Assembly: GCA_964438735.1 (NCBI GenBank)
Contig: CAYTLW010000122.1
Coordinates: forward strand, 1-22,818
Reading direction: 5' to 3'
Length of the DNA: 22,818 nt
Origin: CAYTLW01 sp964438735
GTDB lineage: Bacteria; Myxococcota_A; UBA9042
The translations under genes and the position numbers were made by a program. Numbering within the stretch: the stretch's first letter is position 1; each line of letters begins with the position of its first letter. Below are positions 1 to 9,788 of this stretch, one piece after another. Under the pieces are notes generated by a model. It did not search any database and was not told the DNA's origin. It saw only the letters and a list, made by a program, of their open reading frames with translations.

Positions 1-1
1 C

Positions 2-1012
2 GATGACGGCAACGTCAAGGATGGCGACGGCTGCACGGCCAAGTGCCAGAAGAACGTCTGCGGCGACGGCGTGGTCCACCTGGGTGTTGAGCAATGCGAC
101 GACGGCAACCTCAAGGATGGCGACGGCTGCGACAGCAAGTGCAAGGGAGGCGTATTCAGCTGCGCCGCGTGGAAGGTCGCTGGCGCCAGCAAAGATGGCG
201 AGTACCTGGTCGACCCCGACGCCATCGGGCCCATGAAGCCGTTCAAGGCCTTCTGCGAGATGGACCTGGACGGCGGCGGTTGGACGCTGGTGATGAACCT
301 GAACACCTCCGACGGCAACAAGAGCACCCTGCAGCATAAGATCTGGACCCAGAAGACCGAGTTCGGCGCCTTCGCCAGCCGCTGGAACAAGGACTACAAG
401 AGCCCGGCGGCGATGCACGTCAAGGGCAAGGCGTTGTTGCTGATCATCCGCAATGGCAACGACGCCGAGAACGCCAACCCGGTCGGCTGGCGAAGCTGGA
501 ATCTCAACGGTGAAAAGAAGTTCCAGGACATGTTCGACGTCAAGATGGGCGACGGTTGCGCGAACAAGACCGGCGGTTGCAACGGCGGCCACGCAGGGGC
601 CGGCAACAAGCAGACCACGGGCATCAAGTCCAGCGGCCAGAAGGCCAAGTGGGATACGTTCACCGGCTGGGCGCAGAACATCTACACCAACTCGTACTAC
701 GGCTGCTGCGGCGGCACCCAGGACGGCTTCCGCATGTCGTCGTGGTATCGCTGGGCCAACAACTCCAACGTGGGTCTGGGCCTGCAGATGGACAACAACA
801 GCTTCGGCAACTACAGCCTCGAAGCCGGCTCGCATATGTCCATCGACAGCTACAACAATCCACAGCGCTTCTGCAGCAACTGCGGCGGCTGCAAATCGTG
901 CCCCGAGGGCAACTGCTACGGCTCCAGCACCAAGGCAGCCATCGGTAGCGACCACTACCATATGCACTGCAGCGTGGGCGTGTCCTATCGCTATGAGTGG
1001 TACATCAAGTAG
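2..1012 (+). CDS. Cys-rich-repeat / fibrinogen-like domain surface protein (5' truncated)
   Basis: The reading frame is open from base 2, so the start lies left of the window. The visible part is about 336 residues. It begins with two Myxococcus-type cysteine-rich repeats (DUF4215 / myxo disulfide repeat), each with the core CDDGN or DDGN, then KDGDGC, then xxKC. From about base 150 a fibrinogen-related domain follows: the segment with FCEMDLDGGGWTLVMNL matches the family's characteristic 'CdMdtdGGGWT' core. The domain is rich in Trp, Asn and Cys (CCGG, CSNCGGCKSC) and ends shortly after YRYEWYIK. In this family the domain usually binds carbohydrate or surface ligands, and the repeats act as disulfide-bonded stalks. 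I infer an exported adhesin or recognition protein; the missing N-terminus should hold the signal peptide and more repeats. The ligand is unknown. Confidence 0.85.
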   Translation, partial: DDGNVKDGDGCTAKCQKNVCGDGVVHLGVEQCDDGNLKDGDGCDSKCKGGVFSCAAWKVAGASKDGEYLVDPDAIGPMKPFKAFCEMDLDGGGWTLVMNLNTSDGNKSTLQHKIWTQKTEFGAFASRWNKDYKSPAAMHVKGKALLLIIRNGNDAENANPVGWRSWNLNGEKKFQDMFDVKMGDGCANKTGGCNGGHAGAGNKQTTGIKSSGQKAKWDTFTGWAQNIYTNSYYGCCGGTQDGFRMSSWYRWANNSNVGLGLQMDNNSFGNYSLEAGSHMSIDSYNNPQRFCSNCGGCKSCPEGNCYGSSTKAAIGSDHYHMHCSVGVSYRYEWYIK

Positions 1013-1069
1013 CTCGTCGCCCGGCCGATTGTTGCGCACATCGTTTGATTCGTGTAATTCATGACCAAC

Positions 1070-1087
1070 TGTTGCGCCTGTGCAACA
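1070..1087. promoter_or_regulatory. Dyad TGTTGC-N6-GCAACA before the LysR gene
   Basis: A 6-bp inverted repeat with a 6-bp centre lies 11 bp before the LysR start codon, just ahead of its GAGG ribosome-binding site at 1090-1093. A related half (TTGTTGCGCA) occurs about 40 bp upstream. LysR regulators often bind interrupted dyads near their own promoter, so this could be an autoregulatory operator or an mRNA hairpin. Only the symmetry is seen; the role is inferred. Confidence 0.3.
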
Positions 1088-1098
1088 ACGAGGTCGTC

Positions 1099-2037
1099 AT
1101 GGATCTGAACGCGATGTGGGTCTTCCACGAGGTCGTCAGCCAGGGCAGTTTCACGGCCGCCGCCAAGCGCCTGGGGATGCGCAAGTCGACCGTCAGCCGC
1201 AAGATCACGGCCCTGGAGGATCGTCTGGGGGCGCGCCTGTTGCACCGAACGACGCGGCGCTTGAGCCTCACCGAGACGGGGCGCGCCTACTTCGACCGCT
1301 GCGCGCGGGTGATGGCCGAGGTGGAGGCCGCCGATCGGGAGGTGGCCGACCTGCACGATGCACCGCGCGGCAAGCTGCGCATCACCGCGCCGGTGGACAT
1401 CGGGCTGGCCTTCGTGGGCCCCCTGGCGGCCGATTTTCTGGAGCGATATCCGGAGGTCCACCTGGAAGTGGTGCTCACCGGGCGCGTGGTGGACCTGGTT
1501 GCCGAGGGCTTCGACGTGGCGATTCGCGCCGGCAGCCTGGCCGACTCCAGCCTCATCGCCCGACGTCTGGGCACCACCGGCGGGCGCCTCTATGCCAGCA
1601 GCAGCTACGCGCAGAGCCACGTCTTGCCCAAGCAGCCGGAGCAGCTGGTCGAGCACGCGTGCATCACCTCGACGGCGACCGGATTCGGCGATACCTGGCA
1701 GCTCAACAGCGGCGAGCGAACCGTGCGGGTGGCGGTGGCCGGACGGTTGCGAGTCAACGACTTCGGGCTGGCACGCAAGGCGGTGCTGGCAGGGCATGGC
1801 ATCGCGTTCATCCCCGAGGTGCTGTGCGTCGATGACGTGGCCAGCGGCAGGCTGGTCCCGGTGCTGCCGGCGTGGCAATCCAGGGCCAGCGGCGTCTGGG
1901 CGGTGTATCCATCGACCCGGAATCTGTCGGCCAAGGTGCGGGCCTTTCTGGACTTCCTGCGCGACGAGATGAGCCCACCGCCATGGGAGCGGGTGGCGGC
2001 GCGCGAACGAACTGCAGTTTCTGGAGGACAGGCATGA
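1099..2037 (+). CDS. LysR-family transcriptional regulator (CrgA-like)
   Basis: A 312-residue protein of typical LysR length. Residues 1-60 form the winged helix-turn-helix: MDLNAMWVFHEVV, GSFTAAAKRL, STVSRKITALEDRLGARLL and HRTTRRLSLTETG are the classic LysR recognition-helix and wing sequences. Residues about 90-295 form the periplasmic-binding-like effector domain, starting GKLRITAPVDIG, which resembles the CrgA/AaeR subgroup. The ATG at 1099 is chosen because it gives the canonical LysR N-terminus and has GAGG 5 bp upstream; an in-frame ATG at 997 lies inside the preceding gene. The stop overlaps the next gene's start (ATGA), so the two are probably co-translated. Unusually, the regulator is followed by its likely partner rather than divergent from a target. 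The effector is unknown. Confidence 0.92.
   Translation: MDLNAMWVFHEVVSQGSFTAAAKRLGMRKSTVSRKITALEDRLGARLLHRTTRRLSLTETGRAYFDRCARVMAEVEAADREVADLHDAPRGKLRITAPVDIGLAFVGPLAADFLERYPEVHLEVVLTGRVVDLVAEGFDVAIRAGSLADSSLIARRLGTTGGRLYASSSYAQSHVLPKQPEQLVEHACITSTATGFGDTWQLNSGERTVRVAVAGRLRVNDFGLARKAVLAGHGIAFIPEVLCVDDVASGRLVPVLPAWQSRASGVWAVYPSTRNLSAKVRAFLDFLRDEMSPPPWERVAARERTAVSGGQA
2023..2027 (+). promoter_or_regulatory. Shine-Dalgarno GGAGG inside the LysR 3' end
   Basis: GGAGG sits 6 bp before the ATG at 2034 and within the last codons of the LysR gene. It fixes the start of the downstream gene at the ATGA overlap, rather than at in-frame codons inside LysR. Confidence 0.7.
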
Positions 2038-2471
2038 GGGTATACCTGGCAGGACCCGTGGATCCGGCGTTGCTGCAAGAGTGTCTGCGCTGGCGCATCG
2101 ATGCCGTTGCAGCCCTGGCAGAGGTGGGGATCACCGGCGTGAACCCATGTCGTGGCGGGCAGCATCCGGCGCCTCGGGCCGACGGACGAATCACCGAATT
2201 GCCGGTGGATCCCCATCACCTGGTGTGCCGCGACAAGGCCGACATCCGATCGTGCCAGGCGCTCCTGGTCTACTGGCCGGCGGGCAGTGAAAAACGCGGC
2301 ATCGGCACCATCATGGAGATCGCCCTGGCGGGCCAGTGGTCGATCCCGGTGCTGCTGGTGGATCCGGGAGAGGCCATCAGCGACCACCCGTGGGTGAAGG
2401 TGCATGTGGCAGATCAGCACCCGACCGTGGCGGCGGCTGTCGAGGCCCTGGCGACGTACTGGGCGAGCTGA
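2034..2471 (+). CDS. Nucleoside 2-deoxyribosyltransferase-like protein
   Basis: A 145-residue protein that fits the nucleoside 2-deoxyribosyltransferase / DUF4406-like Rossmann fold. It opens with MRVYLAGPVD, the family's 'hYLAGP' start. It continues with CRDKADIRSCQALLVYW (residues 65-81), corresponding to the 'D..DI..CD.hlv' strand. GTIMEIALAG (91-100) carries the conserved 'GT..E...A', whose glutamate (E95) aligns with the family's nucleophile. The family transfers deoxyribose between bases or cleaves modified nucleosides and nucleotides. The short length matches family members. Start chosen at the ATGA overlap with the LysR gene, with GGAGG 6 bp upstream. The coupling suggests the regulator controls this enzyme or senses its substrate. 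Its last 95 bp overlap the convergent membrane-protein gene. The precise substrate is not predictable. Confidence 0.75.
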   Translation: MRVYLAGPVDPALLQECLRWRIDAVAALAEVGITGVNPCRGGQHPAPRADGRITELPVDPHHLVCRDKADIRSCQALLVYWPAGSEKRGIGTIMEIALAGQWSIPVLLVDPGEAISDHPWVKVHVADQHPTVAAAVEALATYWAS

Positions 2472-3135
2472 TCGGCGGCTCGAATTGGCGTTGCAGTGCA
2501 GCGATCCGGCGATCGAGCCACCTGGCCAGGCGTGACCGGCGAACCAGGGCCCTGGCGGGCAGAGGAGCCGGGCTGGTGTGCAACAACCAGGCCAGCTTGC
2601 CGCCGCGTTCCGCAGCGTTGGGGAGGGGGCCGTGGCGTTCTGTCGGCCAGGGTGGCTGACCGTCTCGCCAGCGGTCCCGCGGCACCAACAGGGTGTCGGC
2701 CGGCAGGGGCCAACCGGCTTCTGCCCATCGATCCGAGTGCACGAGTTCTTGACCGGCGCGGCCGTCATCGGGCAGCAGCAGCTCCACCGCCGACAGCGCG
2801 GCGATGGCCAGCGCGACCGCGATGATGCCGCCGCGCAGGCCACGCTGGCGTACCACCTCGTGGCCACCGAGCAGCACACCGCAGGACGCCAGCCCGGCAA
2901 ACCAGATCGCGTCCCACAAGCCGGGACGCAGGGAGCCGACAGCCCAGCCGACCATGACCGCCAGCGGCAAGACCAGGGCGCCGGCGGTGCCCACCATGCC
3001 GCGGATGCGACGGCCGGAATTGCGCACGACGAGGTGGCCGGCGAGACCGCCCAAGAGCAACGGCAGCGCGATCTGCAACAAGAGCAAGGCGCGCCAGACG
3101 GGCCAGGCTCCTTCGGCATCTTGCAGGGTCGGCAT
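2377..3135 (-). CDS. Hypothetical membrane protein, four predicted helices
   Basis: A 252-residue product of no recognised family. Four hydrophobic segments are clear: about residues 14-37 (WRALLLLQIALPLLLGG), 47-69, 73-92 and 103-121. A hydrophilic tail follows, with several tryptophans, ending in a Pro/Ser/Arg-rich low-complexity stretch. Starting at MPTLQDAEGAWPVW gives a short cytoplasmic lead before helix 1. The Shine-Dalgarno is weak (GGA about 11 bp upstream), so the start is only moderately certain. The gene is divergent from the lipoprotein gene at 3299 and convergent with the deoxyribosyltransferase-like gene. The 95-bp overlap falls entirely in the low-complexity C-terminal tail, as expected if this frame simply ran on into its neighbour. 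No function can be assigned. Confidence 0.65.
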   Translation of the reverse strand: MPTLQDAEGAWPVWRALLLLQIALPLLLGGLAGHLVVRNSGRRIRGMVGTAGALVLPLAVMVGWAVGSLRPGLWDAIWFAGLASCGVLLGGHEVVRQRGLRGGIIAVALAIAALSAVELLLPDDGRAGQELVHSDRWAEAGWPLPADTLLVPRDRWRDGQPPWPTERHGPLPNAAERGGKLAWLLHTSPAPLPARALVRRSRLARWLDRRIAALQRQFEPPISSPSTSPGPRQPPPRSGADLPHAPSPTGGR

Positions 3136-3223
3136 GGGACCATCCGAGCGGTTCGTGCGGCCTCCAGGGTGGCATCGGGCCGCCCTCCCGGTCCAGGGCC
3201 GGGCGCAAACGGGCGGCGCCGAC

Positions 3224-3275
3224 TTGACGGAGGGCCTTATTTGACGGAACAAGATGCCTGCAAACGGACGTCCGT
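3224..3275. promoter_or_regulatory. ACGGA-repeat cluster with palindrome in the divergent intergenic region
   Basis: The 163-bp region between the divergent genes starting at 3135 and 3299 holds four copies of ACGGA. Two are within direct repeats TTGACGGA (3224-3231 and 3241-3248, 17 bp apart). Two form the perfect palindrome ACGGACGTCCGT (3264-3275). The TTGACG elements also resemble -35 boxes, but no convincing -10 follows at 16-18 bp. A regulator-binding region is plausible; this is inferred from symmetry and repetition only. Confidence 0.35.
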
Positions 3276-3298
3276 CATCTGCAGCTTTGGAGTCGACC

Positions 3299-5431
3299 AT
3301 GCAGCACCGCCCCACCCGACCGCTGATCTGGTGTCTGCTCTGCCTCGCCGCGTTCGCTACCGGCTGTGGCGGCGCTACCTTCCAACGCGCTCCTGGAGCG
3401 ATGGTGTACCGGCCCCTGCCGCGGACCACGCGCATCCTGGTGGCCGCGCGCATCGACCAGTTGCCGCAGCCCAGCGCCGTGCTGGGCTCGCTGAACCTCA
3501 AGCCCAGCGCCCAGCCTGGGGCCAAGGATGCTGCGATCCGCAAGCTGGTGGCCTCGGCGCCGAAACATGGCTGCGATGCCCTGGCCGAGGTGGTCTTCGC
3601 CCGCTCGATCGTCAAGACCGTTCGCCGACAACGGGTGGTCAAGGGCGGGCGCGTGATGTACCAGAACGTCGTCCACCAACGCCCGGTGACGAGGTGGACG
3701 TCTCGCTGCCTGCGCACCAGCCAGGTGGGGTTCGCCGGGGGACGGCCAGCGCCGGATAAACCCGCCCGCGCTGCAGCTGCGCCCGCGGCAGCGCCAGCCG
3801 CCAGTCCCGCGCAACCTGCCCGAACCGCCACCGTGACGCCGGCTCCGACCACACGCAGGAAGCCCGTTGCAAAGCGAGCCCCGACCGCGGCCGAGCGACG
3901 CGCCGCAGCCGCCGCTGAGCGCAAGCGAAAGTCAGCCGAGGCCTCCAAGTCCAGAAAGGATGCGGCGGCCGCGCGCAAGGCGAAAGCGGCCAAGGCAGCG
4001 GCGGATAAAAAGAGCGCCGAGGCCCGAAAGAAGGCGCAGGCTGACCTGCTGGCCAAAGAAGAAGCAGCGGCCGCTGCCCACCGCAAGGCAGAGGAAGACG
4101 CCGAGCGGCAGCGCCAGCGCAAGTCGGCCGAAGCCGCAGCCAAGGTGGCCGCACGCAAGAACTACGAGGGACACGTCAAGAACTCGACCGGCTCGCAGGA
4201 TCCGGCGGTGCAGGTGACGTTCCTGGCCCGTTGGCCAGATCGTCCGGAGTCGGCCGAGGTGTTCACCGTGCTGCAGCAGACGGCGCGCGCGCACTCCGAG
4301 CGCTGGGTCAAGAGCGCCAGGAAGTCCGTGCGCACAGAAAAGGGCGACAAGCCGCGGGACATGGACGAGGCGAGGCTCAAGGACGAGCTGAAGAAGGCAG
4401 GCGCCGACATGGCGCGCTTCATCTACGCCCGCTCGGCCACCTTCAAGCACACCGTGCGCAACCCCACCTCCCAGCCCGCGCTCTTCGAGTTGGAGGCCAA
4501 TGGCGGTCGTCTGCGCGTGCTGGTCGGCGCCAACAAGACCGTGACCGCCACCCAGACGGTCGACTGCGGCTCTGGCGGACCCGTCTCTCAGAAGCGGGTG
4601 CGCGGGGTGCTCGAGGTGCGCTACGGCTGCGCAGTGGAGCAGCCCGCGTCCATCGTGGCCATGATGCCGGTGGATCGCGAGGTGGCCATCGCGCGCAATG
4701 GCGTGGGCGATAACGCGAGCCTCGATGCCATCGGCCAGGTGCTGGGCCAGCTGCTGACGACGCGGACCGTGGACCTGCAGCTGGCGACCATCGACGCGAT
4801 CCTGGACCGTCGACGGGGTATCGGCGGCGGCGTGACCGGCGGCACGAAGATCGTCAACAAGGATCCCGAGGCCGGGATGATCGACGTCAAAGCGACGCTG
4901 GTGAATCGAAGTGGCCGCGATGTCACCGCCGTATTCGACGCCGGCACAGGCCGCTTGACGCGCCTGCCGGTGAAGCGGGGCGGCAAAGAATCCATCACCC
5001 TGCCCATGGCCATGACCGTGACTCCGAAGCTGGTGGTCAAGGACGTGCTGCCGCGTCTGCGCACCCGCGACTGGCTGCCCGGCCACTGGAAAGCCGGCGA
5101 CGCCGTGTTGGTGATCCTGCCTGCGGGCAAGGAAGGCTACGTGGGCTTCGCCATCGGCCCCAAGGGAGACGGAACCGGCACGCGCGTGAACCCCATCAAG
5201 GTGGAGATCGTCGGCGCCCGCGTGCTGCTGGCGGGTAAGGTCCCCCTGGAGTTCGCCCGAGAAGGTCTGCCCGAAGCGGCACGCCAGCGCTGCGCCAGCG
5301 GCTGCCAGGCGAAGATGTCCACCGCGTTGACCAGTCTGGGCAAATTCGAGGTCGGCGGCCCGCGCCAGATGGCGCTGATGCTGGAGGCGGGGGGCGCGAA
5401 GGCGTCGATCACCTTCCGAGCGGCGCGCTGA
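3299..5431 (+). CDS. Large lipoprotein with TolA-like charged helix
   Basis: A 710-residue protein. A lipoprotein signal peptide is visible: a positive start, a hydrophobic core and ATGC, giving an acylated Cys23. Residues about 40-145 form a small globular domain with LVAARIDQLPQPSAVLGSL and a KHGCDALAEVVF motif, like small envelope lipoproteins. Residues about 150-290 are Pro/Ala-rich, then a long Ala/Lys/Arg/Glu segment (RKAKAAKAAADKKSAEARKK and similar) that should form a long helix, as in TolA. Residues about 290-710 appear globular, with beta-strand-like alternation and five Cys, two of them in CASGC. Start chosen at 3299: GGAG lies 6 bp upstream and the signal peptide begins cleanly; an in-frame ATG at 3254 would add 15 residues without a signal. 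I infer an envelope-spanning or periplasm-bridging lipoprotein; the C-terminal family is not recognised. Confidence 0.8.
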   Translation: MQHRPTRPLIWCLLCLAAFATGCGGATFQRAPGAMVYRPLPRTTRILVAARIDQLPQPSAVLGSLNLKPSAQPGAKDAAIRKLVASAPKHGCDALAEVVFARSIVKTVRRQRVVKGGRVMYQNVVHQRPVTRWTSRCLRTSQVGFAGGRPAPDKPARAAAAPAAAPAASPAQPARTATVTPAPTTRRKPVAKRAPTAAERRAAAAAERKRKSAEASKSRKDAAAARKAKAAKAAADKKSAEARKKAQADLLAKEEAAAAAHRKAEEDAERQRQRKSAEAAAKVAARKNYEGHVKNSTGSQDPAVQVTFLARWPDRPESAEVFTVLQQTARAHSERWVKSARKSVRTEKGDKPRDMDEARLKDELKKAGADMARFIYARSATFKHTVRNPTSQPALFELEANGGRLRVLVGANKTVTATQTVDCGSGGPVSQKRVRGVLEVRYGCAVEQPASIVAMMPVDREVAIARNGVGDNASLDAIGQVLGQLLTTRTVDLQLATIDAILDRRRGIGGGVTGGTKIVNKDPEAGMIDVKATLVNRSGRDVTAVFDAGTGRLTRLPVKRGGKESITLPMAMTVTPKLVVKDVLPRLRTRDWLPGHWKAGDAVLVILPAGKEGYVGFAIGPKGDGTGTRVNPIKVEIVGARVLLAGKVPLEFAREGLPEAARQRCASGCQAKMSTALTSLGKFEVGGPRQMALMLEAGGAKASITFRAAR

Positions 5432-5462
5432 GGCGGCTGGCGGACACGCAGACGCCCCTATC

Positions 5463-6506
5463 TCAACGATTGACAGCCGGCAGCAGGCCCTTGGCCGTCA
5501 GCAGGCGAGTCTTGCCTTTGCGGGTGAGCGCGTAGCGATGCCAGTCCTTGTGTACGGCGCAGGCGCCGATTCGGCCGCGGCGATCGACGGCGATGAAGGC
5601 GTCTGCCGGTACGTCCTTGCGGCCGCGGCGCTTGCGGTTGGTGTCGATGATGCGCTGGCAGGCGAGCTCACAGGCGGCTTGGGGGGACCGTCCGGCGCGC
5701 ATGGCTTCGACCACCGTGTGGCTGCCGGCGATGCGGATGACCTCCTCGCCGACGCCGGTGGCTGCGGCGGCGCCGACGTCGTCATCGACGAAGAGTCCGT
5801 GGCCGATGAGCGGCGAGTCTCCGACCCGACCCGGGAGCTTCCAGGCCAGGCCGCTGGTGGTGCACGCGCCGGCCAGGTGGCCGTCGGGGCCCAGAACGAG
5901 CAGGCCGATGGTGTCGTGATTGACGAAGGGCGCTCCGTCGGGGCCTGTGCCGGCGCGCTTGTTGCGCCACTTCTGCCACTGCGCCTTGGACGGGGCCGTG
6001 AGCAAGTCCCGGGCCTTGAAGCCGTGCTCCAGGGCGAAGGCGCGCGCGCCTGGGCCCACCAGCAAGACGTGGGGCGTCTTCTCCATCACCTTGCGGGCCA
6101 CTGCGGCGGCGGTGGCCACCCCTTCCAGCGAGGCGACCGCGCCGATGCCGGCGGTCTTGCCATCCATGACGCAGGCGTCCAGCTGCACGACGCCGGCGGC
6201 GTTGGGCCGCCCGCCCAGCCCGACTGAACGTACGCTGGGGTCCAATTCGGCCACCTGCACGCCGGCGATGGCGGCGTCCAGGGGAGAGCCGCCCGCGGCG
6301 AGCACCTTCCAGCCTGCGTCATTGGCTGGCACGCCGAATGGCCAGGTGGAGATGATGACTGGCGCCCGACGGCGCTTTTTGCGACCGCGACCGCGTCCCA
6401 GGGCCAGCGTCGGCAACGCGGCGGCCGCTGAGAATGCGGCAAGACGAAAGAGGAAGAGTCGGCGACCGATGGCGTCGTCGAACACGGGCTCGATGGGGTT
6501 GTTCAT
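5463..6506 (-). CDS. Tat-exported glycosylasparaginase-family Ntn hydrolase
   Basis: A 347-residue member of the N4-(beta-N-acetylglucosaminyl)-L-asparaginase / type-2 asparaginase Ntn-hydrolase family. Residues 15-37 are a twin-arginine signal (GRRLFLFRLAAF then an Ala/Leu core), so it is exported folded through Tat. The autoprocessing site NHDTIG is at 196-201, with T199 as the expected new N-terminal nucleophile. RVGDSPLIG (227-235) matches the substrate-binding Arg and Asp of the human enzyme. ATGVGEE (249-255) provides the Thr-Gly oxyanion hole. The family cleaves the Asn-GlcNAc link of glycoproteins, or asparagine and beta-aspartyl peptides. The gene lies 57 bp downstream of the second glycine-rich lipoprotein on the same strand, so it is probably co-transcribed. 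Whether it acts on glycan-linked Asn or isoaspartyl peptides cannot be told from sequence. Confidence 0.88.
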   Translation of the reverse strand: MNNPIEPVFDDAIGRRLFLFRLAAFSAAAALPTLALGRGRGRKKRRRAPVIISTWPFGVPANDAGWKVLAAGGSPLDAAIAGVQVAELDPSVRSVGLGGRPNAAGVVQLDACVMDGKTAGIGAVASLEGVATAAAVARKVMEKTPHVLLVGPGARAFALEHGFKARDLLTAPSKAQWQKWRNKRAGTGPDGAPFVNHDTIGLLVLGPDGHLAGACTTSGLAWKLPGRVGDSPLIGHGLFVDDDVGAAAATGVGEEVIRIAGSHTVVEAMRAGRSPQAACELACQRIIDTNRKRRGRKDVPADAFIAVDRRGRIGACAVHKDWHRYALTRKGKTRLLTAKGLLPAVNR

Positions 6507-6563
6507 GGCGCCGAGGGTAGCACGGCGCGGTTGCCGGCGTTGGAATCGCCGACAGTTGGGTGG

Positions 6564-9778
<3,215 letters not shown>

Positions 9779-9788
<10 letters not shown>

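Noticed and set aside
997..1098. Upstream in-frame ATG for the LysR gene
   Set aside because: It lies inside the end of the fibrinogen-like gene and would add 34 residues before the conserved LysR N-terminus.
3932..5086. Minus-strand frame antisense to the TolA-like lipoprotein
   Set aside because: Composition bias of the charged-helix codons opens the reverse frame; no motif.
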